Positions 1 through 7,217 are shown, counted from the stretch's first letter. The stretch: DNA of 14,784 nucleotides from a bacterium (GCA_021788675.1 JAJYKI010000006.1:1-14784); one strand, 5' to 3'. The notes: a model not told the origin generated them from the letters alone. Translations and numbers: made by a program.

Positions 1-236
1 ACGGTCAGCATAGGATTGAGACTGTTCTTGCCAAGAACACGAGCCACCAGCATGTTAACTGGATAACTCGGCTTCTTGAGTACGACAGTCACACCATTCG
101 CAAGAATAAGCTCTACCGGCTCTGACGTTGCTGGCTTAAGAATGTCCGAAGCCTTTTCAGTAATCTGTTCTTGCGGAACCTGATTACTGGGAGCTTGAGT
201 AATAGGCTGACTCTGTTCATCAATGATTTCAGGCAT
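1..236 (-). CDS. Tail assembly chaperone-like protein, 3' end cut by window edge
   Basis: The reading frame starts with ATG at 236 and is open to the window edge (78 codons seen, no stop). A good ribosome binding site, AAGGAGA, lies 11 bases upstream. The first 40 residues are rich in Gln, Pro and Glu and look disordered. They are followed by a compact segment, ELILANGVTVVLKKP, then MLVARVLGKNSLNP. That 'ANG-VTVVLKKP ... LG..S.NP' pattern, together with the place directly after the tail tube gene, resembles the short tail assembly chaperones of myophages. These bind the tape measure protein during tail growth and are often made as two products by ribosomal frameshifting. The region where a slip site would lie is outside the window. 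The role rests mainly on position and weak sequence resemblance. Confidence 0.55.
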   Translation of the reverse strand, partial: MPEIIDEQSQPITQAPSNQVPQEQITEKASDILKPATSEPVELILANGVTVVLKKPSYPVNMLVARVLGKNSLNPMLT

Positions 237-253
237 GTAATTTTATTTCTCCT

Positions 254-844
254 TTAGAAATTCACGGCAGAAAGTGCCGCAATAATCTGTGCCAACTCCG
301 CAGACATCGAAGAAGGCTGGGTAGTATCGGACGCAAGAACACGAACCGGCGAAAGAAATTCAATACGCTGCGAAACCGCCTCTTCGCCGCGATACATACC
401 AAGATCCTGAACGGTCATAACACAATTCTGATACTGCCAAGAATTTTCCCCAGAGGCGGCACCAGTCGGATTGATGATATTGTGCGTAACCGTAGCCAGA
501 ACACTTCCACCCTGATTGTAATAGGCGTCTTGAAGTGCCTGCGCGAGATAATCAACCTGCGGCCCGATGCGCGTAATAACTGCGCTCATTTGCCAACCAG
601 AAACAACCTGACGGTGAATCGGCTGACCGCCATAATTCACAGGAATCTTAGTGATCATCTTCTGAATCGGCTTCACGTCCCACGACTCAAGAATGCCGAT
701 ATCATCGACAGAATAAGGATTAGTCTTTGAAGGCGTAGAAGACGATGCACCAAGCAGGTTGATAACCTGAATGGACAACGACATGTCCTTGCCAAGAGTA
801 AAGGCAGAGAGTTGTGCCGCCTGTGCAGCAGTCATAGTGCTCAT
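254..844 (-). CDS. Tail tube protein
   Basis: This 196-residue protein follows the sheath gene by 33 bp and has an AGGAGAT ribosome binding site ahead of its ATG at 844. A tube gene directly after the sheath gene is the normal order in contractile-tail phages, and the length fits tube proteins (about 140-200 residues). The sequence is mostly alternating beta-type segments without signal peptide or membrane helix. Examples are MSLSIQVINLLG near residue 21 and, in the second half, QNCVMTVQDLG and AVSQRIEFLSPVRV. The polymer would form the rigid inner tube through which DNA passes. The C-terminal end (ELAQIIAALSAVNF) is a short amphipathic stretch. Identification depends on synteny and general character; no diagnostic motif is visible. 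Confidence 0.7.
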   Translation of the reverse strand: MSTMTAAQAAQLSAFTLGKDMSLSIQVINLLGASSSTPSKTNPYSVDDIGILESWDVKPIQKMITKIPVNYGGQPIHRQVVSGWQMSAVITRIGPQVDYLAQALQDAYYNQGGSVLATVTHNIINPTGAASGENSWQYQNCVMTVQDLGMYRGEEAVSQRIEFLSPVRVLASDTTQPSSMSAELAQIIAALSAVNF

Positions 845-877
845 CTTTTCGATCTCCTCTTTTCTCTCAAGCCGTCA

Positions 878-2752
878 CTACTGGACAGACACGTTGACAG
901 TTCTACCGCCAACAAGATTGACGACGAAGAATCGAGCCGTATTCATGTATTGCACCGGAACATTTGCAATCATGAATCCAGCCTCGACAGAACTGGTCGT
1001 ATTGACCTTTCCTTCACCGAAGCTCATATCGACATTGAACGCCTGAATCATACTCTGCGATTGCAGACCAGACAGGAAATTCGAAAGATTTGCCGATGCC
1101 TTCGAACGAAGAGGATCGTTACTAGTAGTAGTCTGCGGAAGATCCACAAAGATTCCAAACGACTGCTGAATCGAGTACGCCAAGAAATTCGTCATTCTCG
1201 TGTACTCAATTCCATTGATGGTTGAATTGGAACTTGCGTTCAACCCAGAACGCAGCCCGAAGAACTTGCCACCAGGACAGGGATTCGTAATAACGATAAT
1301 CCCATTGCTAAAAAGCTTACCCAATTCAGCATCGCTGTACGGGCTCATAGCAAGCGTGCGAGACGTTGCCGTAATGATGTTCATAGGCTTGTTGCCGGGG
1401 CTAAACTGCGGCGAAAGAGCCGCAACCTTACCAACCACAAATGCAGCAGGCGAAATCAAGCGCAACTGGCCATTCCAGGTATCATTGAATTGTACCCAAT
1501 CATTGATCATCGCAGCATATTCACTGTCGATGCCTGCGGCACTCTTGAGAGCAATGGCATTATCAGTCGTCGTATTGGCCGGGAAAGCCAGTACGGCAAG
1601 AGCACCATTGTCTTCAGCCCACGTAACTTCAAGTGCCCATGCGTTCTTGTCGGTGTTGCCGCAAAGACAAAACTGCTGCACACCCTGACTGGCCAAAGCG
1701 TACATACCAGTCATCGGAGTAGAAGTATTACTGCCAAGTTGCTGTGCCGACGTAATATTACTGTCGCCATTACTACCGCCCGAGAGAGCGAACGAAACGC
1801 CGGTCTGCGGAGCAGCCGTAGGTGCAGACCCGACACTTGCCTTCGCAAGTTGAGAAGGTCCGCGAACATTGTTAATCCCATTCGCCAGCGCGTTAATTAC
1901 ACTGGTAGCCAAAGAACTCTGCGGAAGATTTGGATAAACTTCCGTTGCAGAGAAGATTCCGGTTCGAGTCAACTGCAAAGTCCAAGTAGGTGCAGCCGCA
2001 GTCGAATTCGCACCAGCAACCATAGTGGCCGAAAGGTTATCTCCCTCGGTTCCAGTGTAGAGTGCTTCAAGATTAAAAATCGTCGCTCCGGCCGCACCTC
2101 CAGAGAAAGTTGCACCAGAAGCCACCAAAGTAACAGAAGCACTAGAAGTAACTGCAAGCGTAATGCTGTTGCCAGAAATTCCAGCCGCAAGCGCTGCCAT
2201 AATAAGTTCGCCCGCATTAGTAGACGCACTAATAAGTGTCGCAAGTGCCACGTTAGCCGCAATCGCACTTGCAAGGCCCGTTGCCACGCTCGACGCCGTA
2301 TCGCCCGCCTGCGTCGTGTACGAGGCCGTCAGGCCATTGACCGTAACCGAAAGCGTCTGGCCCGCGACAACCCCGCCAGAGGCAGCCGTAGCCGTCACGG
2401 TGCCGGTGGCAGCCGTCCCAACCTCGGTAACTACGCCCGTGGCTGCCGTATCGCTGCCATCCGTGACTCGAACGCCGACCGCAGAGCCCATTCCCTGCTG
2501 GAACGCGACTGCAATATCAGTCGGCATGTCGTTCGCGCCAAGACCGGCAGGCCCAAAGACCCGCGCACTATCGGCAGTCGTGCCAAGGCTGACCGGCACG
2601 TTGACCGGCCCCCAAGACGCGCCGCCGACAAAGCCACCGATGCCCGTTGCGACACCCTGAACGATCGTCCCGCCGGGGGGCGTAACGACCGTGTACAGGC
2701 CATCGACGACAAGCGATGCCTGGTTGAAGTTGCTCGACTGAATGACTGGCAT
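878..2752 (-). CDS. Tail sheath protein with inserted beta-module
   Basis: The 624-residue product has the hallmarks of a contractile tail sheath. The N-terminus runs from PGVYTxE-like strands into 'IGGFVGGASWGPVNVPV' (residues 38-54), the usual 'G.vG.a.wGPvn.P..v' start. The C-terminal domain has the conserved end pattern 'VPVQYMN.ARFFVVNLV'. Around residues 102-225 an extra Gly/Ala/Thr/Ser-rich beta-module is inserted (GTVTATAASGG, VTVNGLTASYTTQAGDT, SVATGLASAIAAN, GISGNSITL). Such inserts usually lie on the sheath's outer surface. A strong AGGAGGGAT ribosome binding site precedes the ATG at 2752, and a candidate promoter lies about 40 bp upstream. The first roughly 480 bp are about 67% GC, while sampled downstream parts of the same gene are nearer 47%. 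The sheath contracts around the tube to drive DNA injection. Confidence 0.93.
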   Translation of the reverse strand: MPVIQSSNFNQASLVVDGLYTVVTPPGGTIVQGVATGIGGFVGGASWGPVNVPVSLGTTADSARVFGPAGLGANDMPTDIAVAFQQGMGSAVGVRVTDGSDTAATGVVTEVGTAATGTVTATAASGGVVAGQTLSVTVNGLTASYTTQAGDTASSVATGLASAIAANVALATLISASTNAGELIMAALAAGISGNSITLAVTSSASVTLVASGATFSGGAAGATIFNLEALYTGTEGDNLSATMVAGANSTAAAPTWTLQLTRTGIFSATEVYPNLPQSSLATSVINALANGINNVRGPSQLAKASVGSAPTAAPQTGVSFALSGGSNGDSNITSAQQLGSNTSTPMTGMYALASQGVQQFCLCGNTDKNAWALEVTWAEDNGALAVLAFPANTTTDNAIALKSAAGIDSEYAAMINDWVQFNDTWNGQLRLISPAAFVVGKVAALSPQFSPGNKPMNIITATSRTLAMSPYSDAELGKLFSNGIIVITNPCPGGKFFGLRSGLNASSNSTINGIEYTRMTNFLAYSIQQSFGIFVDLPQTTTSNDPLRSKASANLSNFLSGLQSQSMIQAFNVDMSFGEGKVNTTSSVEAGFMIANVPVQYMNTARFFVVNLVGGRTVNVSVQ

Positions 2753-2773
2753 GGGGCGGCATCCCTCCTGAAA

Positions 2774-2783
2774 GTTCGCGAAC
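2774..2783. promoter_or_regulatory. 10-bp perfect dyad GTTCGCGAAC in the sheath leader
   Basis: GTTCGCGAAC reads the same on both strands and lies between the candidate sheath promoter and the sheath ribosome binding site (2763-2770). It could be a protein-binding site or a small leader hairpin with a CGCG loop. Flanking bases extend the symmetry only imperfectly. No function is shown. Confidence 0.3.
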
Positions 2784-2791
2784 CTTCGGCC

Positions 2792-2820
2792 AGTCTAGCG
2801 TCTAGAAAGCTTCTTGCCAA
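2792..2820 (-). promoter_or_regulatory. Candidate sigma70-type promoter for the sheath gene
   Basis: On the minus strand TTGGCA (2820-2815) and TAGACT (2797-2792) are separated by exactly 17 bases. They match the -35 consensus at 5 of 6 positions and the -10 consensus at 4 of 6. Transcription would start roughly 30 bases before the sheath start codon at 2752. A near-perfect dyad, TCTAG-CGT-CTAGA on the plus strand (2794-2806), overlaps the -10 box and could be an operator. The 132-bp gap is large for this compact genome, which supports a regulatory role. Confidence 0.4.
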
Positions 2821-2874
2821 GCGTTTAGGACATAGAAAAAGCTTCTTGTAAAAACTTTTTCCACCAGGTTCTAC

Positions 2875-2900
2875 CCAGCCGGTGCTAAACCGGTCCCTGG
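2875..2900 (-). other. Stem-loop spanning the stop codon of the gene at 2885
   Basis: CCGGT and ACCGG (2879-2883 and 2889-2893) form a five-base stem around the TAG stop. CCAG and CTGG (2875-2878 and 2897-2900) extend it after a three-base bulge. On the minus strand an A/T-rich stretch with GTTTTTAC follows about 20 bases later. It may be a weak terminator or an mRNA-processing element at the end of the neck-gene unit, but there is no run of T directly after the stem. Confidence 0.3.
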
Positions 2901-3766
2901 CTTACGTTTACCTGCGGATCGAGCACCTGATAGAACGGCAGGAGGCTTGTCGTCTGGTACTCAATCTCATAGGTCAGAATTCGTCTAAAGATTCCATGCC
3001 GCATTTCTTTGTCTGTTTGAATTGTTCGTGTATAGTATATTCTGGCGTATTCATCTTGTTGATCTGTCAAAGGACCAATAAAGTCTTGCGTAGCAATGTA
3101 ATTATCTATTGCATCTGCAAAAAGGGCACGAAGAGCATTATTAGGTGCCCAGATATCAATCGTAAACTGCCTACGCTGCCTACGCTGTTCTTGCTTAACA
3201 AATCCTGTTCCACCTATTTGCAAACTCAAGCCAATTACATTGCCAGAGGCACCAGATCCATTAGCAACTATAGTGACTACATTGCCAGATGCACTTGCAG
3301 TAACTATTCCAGATGCTGCACTTGAATTTATTTCAGTTACAAATCCAGACGCAACTGATGATAATACTATTCCAGATGCAGGCGTAAATGCGACTGGAAT
3401 ATTTCCAATGAAGCCAATCATTCGAGCGCCGCCAGTGACTTCACCTAAAAATGTCACTGTTCCAGATGCAGCAGTAATCGGCGAATCTTGGCCACCTAAA
3501 AGTGACGTTCCAGATACTGTCGCAGACAATCCTACATCAGCATTGACAGAAATAACATACGGAGAACGCCAACGAGTATATAATTTCTCTTTGTCATTAA
3601 CAAAAATAGAAATATGAGTTTTTAGTGCCCGAATATCTGCATCAAGTGTAGTCGGAACCGGCCAGCCCGGATAGGGTCCGATGTACGGATTAGAAATATT
3701 TGCTTGAGTAATCGCAGTCTGACAAACAGTAACTAAGCCTGCAAGAACGTCATCAATGCTTGCCAT
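2885..3766 (-). CDS. Tail terminator / tail completion-like protein with inserted beta-module
   Basis: I take ATG at 3766 (MASIDDVLAGL) as the start. It gives 293 residues and overlaps the preceding gene by 14 bp, whereas an in-frame ATG at 3820 would overlap by 68 bp and add a basic tail unlike the rest. The N-terminal part (1-75) and the C-terminal part (about 195-275, QFTIDIWAPNNALRALFADAID) look like tail-terminator or head-tail completion proteins. Those have an 'F.I.iW......R..l...ID' strand-helix pattern and cap the tail. The location just before the sheath gene agrees. Between them, residues about 85-185 hold a beta-rich insert with seven [A/V]SG-x motifs, such as AASGTV, PASGIV, VASGFV and SASGNV. 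Its layout resembles the insert in the sheath protein. The exact neck role is inferred. Confidence 0.55.
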   Translation of the reverse strand: MASIDDVLAGLVTVCQTAITQANISNPYIGPYPGWPVPTTLDADIRALKTHISIFVNDKEKLYTRWRSPYVISVNADVGLSATVSGTSLLGGQDSPITAASGTVTFLGEVTGGARMIGFIGNIPVAFTPASGIVLSSVASGFVTEINSSAASGIVTASASGNVVTIVANGSGASGNVIGLSLQIGGTGFVKQEQRRQRRQFTIDIWAPNNALRALFADAIDNYIATQDFIGPLTDQQDEYARIYYTRTIQTDKEMRHGIFRRILTYEIEYQTTSLLPFYQVLDPQVNVSQGPV

Positions 3767-4205
3767 TAGACTTACTCTTCTTAGTTGCCTGAATATTCGA
3801 GTTTTTAAGTGTGCCTTCATTTAGGCCAATTTCAATACCAGAAACAGTTCGCTCAAGTGCATGATGAAATAACTTAGAAAATGCCTTTTGCTGTTTCTTC
3901 GGCAGAAGTCTGTTCCAGACATCGAATACTATTTGCATTGGAGCAAGTTGAATATGAAGTAATTCATGCACAAGACATTTTATAAAAAATTCTTCATCGT
4001 CCTTAAGACCCTCAAAAAATACAGTAATATATGCTTCTCTATATGTTTCAATACTATCTATATCAGTCTGCATTTGAGCATCGACACAGGTTTCATGCTT
4101 TGACTTATAGTATACATGTACATTAATATCTGGACAAATTCCAAGCTCTTTGTACAGCCTTCTAATATGCTTATCGACTAATTCTTTTGCGCGATCTTCG
4201 GTCAT
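3753..4205 (-). CDS. HELLH zincin-like (putative zinc metallopeptidase) protein
   Basis: This 150-residue protein holds the zincin signature HELLH at residues 80-84, inside the helix FIKCLVHELLHIQLAPM. A candidate third zinc ligand, E118 in HHALERTV, lies 34 residues downstream in a second predicted helix. The first 65 residues form a helix (EDRAKELVDKHIRRLYKELG) and strands (NVHVYY, EAYITVFFEG), as in small SprT/ImmA-type minigluzincins. The C-terminal 25 residues are Lys/Asn-rich. There is no signal peptide. A TAGGAGAT ribosome binding site precedes ATG 4205, 9 bp after the upstream stop, and the 3' end overlaps the tail-completion gene by 14 bp. It is therefore co-translated with neck genes. 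Zinc binding is a fair prediction from the motif; proteolysis and any target (for example head or neck maturation) are speculation. Confidence 0.6.
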   Translation of the reverse strand: MTEDRAKELVDKHIRRLYKELGICPDINVHVYYKSKHETCVDAQMQTDIDSIETYREAYITVFFEGLKDDEEFFIKCLVHELLHIQLAPMQIVFDVWNRLLPKKQQKAFSKLFHHALERTVSGIEIGLNEGTLKNSNIQATKKSKSNGKH

Positions 4206-4214
4206 ACTAATCTC

Positions 4215-4988
4215 CTACGGAATAAGCAATTCTGCATTGTAGAACGTACCAGCAAAGCCCGCAGGAATCTGCATCGAATTCTGAATAGCGAACCTCTGTG
4301 GTAGTTCATTTGGATCAGGTGCGGGACCTTGTACGACATCGCCTGGAAGCAAACGAGAAAGTCCAGGCAATTCAGGCATATAGATGTACCACATTGCCCG
4401 CATCGTATCCAAAGGCAGTCTTTCTACCTGGCCACTAAGCCCTTTAAGCTGCCCGGTAGAAACTATTCCGCACGGAATTTGACTGGGAGTTGCATTAGGG
4501 TCAGCCGCTGGCGCATAAATGCCGTTAGTTAAAACAAATGGCAATTCATCTTCGATGGCTACTCCTCCGTAGCCATTTGGATTAGTAATAGGATCATAGT
4601 TATTTTTAAGTCTATATAGTTGCGCCAAGTGATTAACACGAACGGCTAACACAGGCTTTAGTGGCCTAAAACTAGCTATTGCATATACTGCGTTCTGACC
4701 GTATATCTGATCATTCTGTACAAGCAGATCGCCTAACTGTACAGATGCAGCAGCTACTTTAAAATCAAATACGTTAGTATGAAAATAACTATTTTCAATG
4801 AACGCTCTGGAAGTAGTAGCAGTAACTTTAACATTTAAATTTCCAATTTGATTAATTGCATCCAAAGCATTACCGGAAGAAAGTGTATTTAGCCTGTATT
4901 GTATAAATGGCTGACCAACAAAATCAGACGCAAGTGTGCGTCCAAAATCAATCATGTTTTGTACAAACTCGTAGTTAAGTCCAGACAT
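4215..4988 (-). CDS. Structural protein of the head-tail joining region, function unknown
   Basis: This 257-residue protein starts at ATG 4988, four bases after the previous stop. GAGA in that gene's end serves as a weak ribosome binding site. It is neutral and rich in Asn, Gln, Leu and Pro, with no membrane helix, signal peptide or enzymatic motif. The middle holds strand-like segments (VFDFKVAAASVQLGDLLV, AVYAIASFRPLKPVLAVRV), and the C-terminus (PAGFAGTFYNAELLIP) looks like a strand that could join an oligomer. Its place between capsid and sheath genes suggests a neck, connector or tail-completion protein. I do not recognise the family. Confidence 0.5.
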   Translation of the reverse strand: MSGLNYEFVQNMIDFGRTLASDFVGQPFIQYRLNTLSSGNALDAINQIGNLNVKVTATTSRAFIENSYFHTNVFDFKVAAASVQLGDLLVQNDQIYGQNAVYAIASFRPLKPVLAVRVNHLAQLYRLKNNYDPITNPNGYGGVAIEDELPFVLTNGIYAPAADPNATPSQIPCGIVSTGQLKGLSGQVERLPLDTMRAMWYIYMPELPGLSRLLPGDVVQGPAPDPNELPQRFAIQNSMQIPAGFAGTFYNAELLIP

Positions 4989-4992
4989 TCAG

Positions 4993-5394
4993 TTATTTTC
5001 TCACATTTACAGTAAACCCACTTCCATTTAGATCAATTCTGTTAATCGGCATACCCATGATAATAGATAGCCTGTTCTGCCAATAAAAATACTGCTGACC
5101 TAACTGTGCATGCTCATTGGGGTTAAGAGTAACCACATCGGCCTTTGATGCTTGCAATCGCGTAAGAGCATCGACCATTTGAGCCTCAATTCCATCGAGA
5201 ATTGAGAGCATATTTTGAATTCTTGGTACTTGAAGATCTTCAACATGATTCATTACTTCTTCAAGTAAAAACTGATCTTGCAGGTACATAACTGCACCTG
5301 CATAAATAGGAGATTGAGGATCGACAGATTGATAATTCAGGTGATATCTCACCCGTACTTTATCAGTTTCTTGTAATTGAATATAGTTTGGCAT
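4993..5394 (-). CDS. Head-tail joining region protein, function unknown
   Basis: This 133-residue product starts at ATG 5394 after a strong GGAGGAT ribosome binding site. The N-terminal half (VRVRYHLNYQS, IYAGAVMYLQDQFLLEEVMNHVEDL) and the middle (IQNMLSILDGIEAQMVDALTRLQAS) contain long helices that could form a coiled coil. The C-terminus has a strand pair (RIDLNGSGFTVNVRK). Helical proteins of this size in this position are often head completion or connector adaptors that bind below the portal. The role is inferred from position only. It is followed after four bases by the next neck gene, so the two are surely co-translated. Confidence 0.5.
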   Translation of the reverse strand: MPNYIQLQETDKVRVRYHLNYQSVDPQSPIYAGAVMYLQDQFLLEEVMNHVEDLQVPRIQNMLSILDGIEAQMVDALTRLQASKADVVTLNPNEHAQLGQQYFYWQNRLSIIMGMPINRIDLNGSGFTVNVRK

Positions 5395-5422
5395 CTGTCG
5401 ATCCTCCGAGCATCTCTATGTT

Positions 5423-5764
5423 TTAGCCGAGAAGTTGAAGAATCTCCTCTACGCTAATATCATCAAGGCTAAGCTTAACCTGTCCCTCTTCGTCTAAAAG
5501 ATCGAGCTTAGCACCAAACTTCTTGAGAGAAGCAACACTATAGTTATTAGTGTCAACAACTAGACCAGCCTGCAATGTCTGTCTATGACCATGGAAAGTC
5601 ACAAGACAATCCTCGCGCAGTCTAAGCAAATGCACCTGCGGAATTTCAGTCTTATCGTCAGTAGTCTCTTGCTCAAGCTCTTCAGTAGTCTCTTGCTCAA
5701 GCTCTTCCGGCTGATTGAGATCCTGATAATTCTTTGAAGAACTACGAGAAGGCTTTACAGGCAT
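5423..5764 (-). CDS. Small acidic protein downstream of the capsid gene, function unknown
   Basis: This 113-residue protein begins at ATG 5764 with an AAAGGAGA ribosome binding site, immediately after the hairpin that ends the capsid gene. Residues 1-40 are polar and disordered. They include a perfect eight-residue tandem duplication, EELEQETT (residues 20-27 and 28-35). Residues 41-113 look folded, with strands HLLRLREDCLVTFHG and AGLVVDT and a final helix DDISVEEILQLLG. A short protein directly after the major capsid gene may be a decoration, head-completion or neck protein, but I recognise no family. The shared hairpin upstream means its mRNA level may be lower than that of the capsid gene. 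Confidence 0.5.
   Translation of the reverse strand: MPVKPSRSSSKNYQDLNQPEELEQETTEELEQETTDDKTEIPQVHLLRLREDCLVTFHGHRQTLQAGLVVDTNNYSVASLKKFGAKLDLLDEEGQVKLSLDDISVEEILQLLG
5659..5706. repeat. Two perfect 24-bp tandem repeats inside a coding region
   Basis: The 24-bp unit beginning CAGTAGTCTCTTGCTCAAGC at 5659 is repeated without change at 5683-5706. It encodes EELEQETT twice in the acidic protein at 5423-5764. Identity at third codon positions indicates a recent slippage duplication. Confidence 0.95.
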
Positions 5765-5785
5765 TAAATTTCTCCTTTGTAAATT

Positions 5786-5811
5786 GGGGCTCCTGAAAAA
5801 TCAGGAGCCCC
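5786..5811 (-). terminator. Strong hairpin after the major capsid gene
   Basis: An 11-bp perfect G/C-rich stem (GGGGCTCCTGA with TCAGGAGCCCC) closes a four-base loop, T4 on the minus strand. It begins 12 bases after the capsid stop at 5823. The sequence after the stem on the minus strand is AATTTAC, so the T-run is weak. It is either a leaky terminator or a 3' barrier that stabilises capsid mRNA. Both would give more capsid protein than downstream neck proteins. Confidence 0.6.
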
Positions 5812-5822
5812 GACTGCACCAG

Positions 5823-7217
5823 TTACGCGCCGTGCTCAATAACAACGCAGCGCTTGTACAGGGCTGCATCGCCGGACACAGAATCCGAAGGAATGCCCCA
5901 ATCTCCCTTGAAGGAGAAAGTCTGCGCAATCGTTTCCTGCAACCTATCCATAGGAGCACGCATGATGAAGCGCACTCGATCCGTAACGACCTGATATCCG
6001 CCATTGGCCGTGACGTGGAAGGAACCGATCTTTCCAAGCACGCCTGCCTCGGTAATGAATCGTTCCTCGTCGAGGTACTTTTCATAAATGGCAGGATAGC
6101 CAAGAACAATCGGGCGATGGATTTCCGTACCATCATTAACGCCCATAGGCACAATCACGTCAGCAGAAATGTTGTCATAAGTGCTGATCGTAAGCGGCTG
6201 CGGGCATTCCGTGTTCTCAATGAGCTTAACGCCATAGAGCCTCGAAAGAACTCCGTTGGCAAACTCGACAGAGGACACTTCCGTACCACGGAACAGCAAC
6301 TGGAACGCAGAGTCCCGGAAAATCTGCTGAATCGAGGTCGGATCGAGATGGCAATGATACAGCCCGTCAGGATAACGAGGAATGTAGTTATTCTTCATCC
6401 TCGTAACTGCCGTCAGAAGCGTATCAAGCGTGAACTGATTCGACGACGCAATTCCATTGGTCGTCGAAGCACCGCCAACTCGCACAATGAACGGTGCATT
6501 CCCAGCAATGACACTTGCACCGGCAGAAACAGTAACTGCCGTTCCGAGCGTCAAATAGCCAGGTCCATCAGGATTGGTGTTGTCATCGGGCGAAGTGCCA
6601 ATAACAGTGTTATTGGTCACAATATTCTGGACAGTTCCAGTCGAAAGCCCGACATTGATACCAACCTTGAGAGGATTGGCCGAGGAAACGGCAGTCGGCA
6701 TTCCATCACTGTCGAGCGTATAGTTAAAACCCTTGAGGTTAGCAACATGCAGCGCAACAGAATTGTTAGCACCAACATCCGTATAGGTATTACCCGAAAC
6801 ATATGCACTGTAGATCTTGTTTCGAACAATATGATCGAAAGTCTGACCTGCAAGCATACCGAGGTTCTGTGCGTCCTTGAGAATCAATTCCGCAAGGGCC
6901 ACATAGCTCGTAGGCATGTGGGTATCCACCGTCTCATTGTAAGGCTGTGCGACAACCTTCCAATGCTCCGTATTCGGACGCGCACGAGGCGTCGGATCTT
7001 GTCCGATCTTCTTGGGCCGCGTGTCAGGCGTCATAATTCCCATGCGGGATTCAATCAGCGTCTGACCGATATTCGCTTCCCAAAGCTCGGGCAATGCTTC
7101 ACCGCGAAACTTCTGTTCAGGGAACAAAGCGTCTTCGAACTCGCGGATCAGCAAGTCGTTCTGCATGATGGCATTGAGCCCTGCTGTCAGGGCAACGCCG
7201 CTTCCACTATTACTCAC
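5823..7217 (-). CDS. Major capsid protein, N4-gp56-like HK97 fold
   Basis: The 464-residue protein has features of the N4-gp56 family of HK97-fold capsid proteins. The N-terminal arm is helical (AGLNAIMQNDLLIREFEDALFP). The middle section has 'DGLYHCHLDPTSIQQIFRDSAFQLLFRG', then 'GVLSRLYGVKLIENTECP', which match the family's 'dG.y...idP....l..d..f......' and 'G.lG...Gv.liEt.' motifs. The C-terminus has 'VTDRVRFIMRAPMDRLQ'. A Thr/Asn/Gly-rich stretch around residues 195-260 (GTVQNIVTNNTVIGT, GTAVTVSAGASVIAG) looks like a surface-exposed beta insert. The start is GTG at 7217, with AAAGGAG nine bases upstream. The gene follows the scaffold gene by 29 bp, and a strong hairpin follows it. Hundreds of copies form the capsid shell. 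Confidence 0.9.
   Translation of the reverse strand: MSNSGSGVALTAGLNAIMQNDLLIREFEDALFPEQKFRGEALPELWEANIGQTLIESRMGIMTPDTRPKKIGQDPTPRARPNTEHWKVVAQPYNETVDTHMPTSYVALAELILKDAQNLGMLAGQTFDHIVRNKIYSAYVSGNTYTDVGANNSVALHVANLKGFNYTLDSDGMPTAVSSANPLKVGINVGLSTGTVQNIVTNNTVIGTSPDDNTNPDGPGYLTLGTAVTVSAGASVIAGNAPFIVRVGGASTTNGIASSNQFTLDTLLTAVTRMKNNYIPRYPDGLYHCHLDPTSIQQIFRDSAFQLLFRGTEVSSVEFANGVLSRLYGVKLIENTECPQPLTISTYDNISADVIVPMGVNDGTEIHRPIVLGYPAIYEKYLDEERFITEAGVLGKIGSFHVTANGGYQVVTDRVRFIMRAPMDRLQETIAQTFSFKGDWGIPSDSVSGDAALYKRCVVIEHGA

Noticed and set aside
2163..2660. 165-codon plus-strand frame rich in Ala, Pro and Val
   Set aside because: Low-complexity antisense of the Ala/Thr/Gly-rich sheath insert, without ribosome binding site or neighbours.
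1490..2851. 453-codon open frame on the plus strand opposite the sheath gene
   Set aside because: The product is full of Arg, Ser and Cys, has no fold-like pattern, and mirrors the GC-rich sheath coding strand. The minus-strand sheath has clear family motifs.
3767..3820. Upstream ATG at 3820 for the tail-completion-like gene
   Set aside because: It would add 18 basic residues and overlap the HELLH gene by 68 bp. ATG 3766 gives a natural 14-bp overlap and a typical N-terminus.
5658..5707. Possible CRISPR-like array
   Set aside because: There are only two units, directly abutting with no spacers and inside a coding frame. It is a simple tandem duplication.
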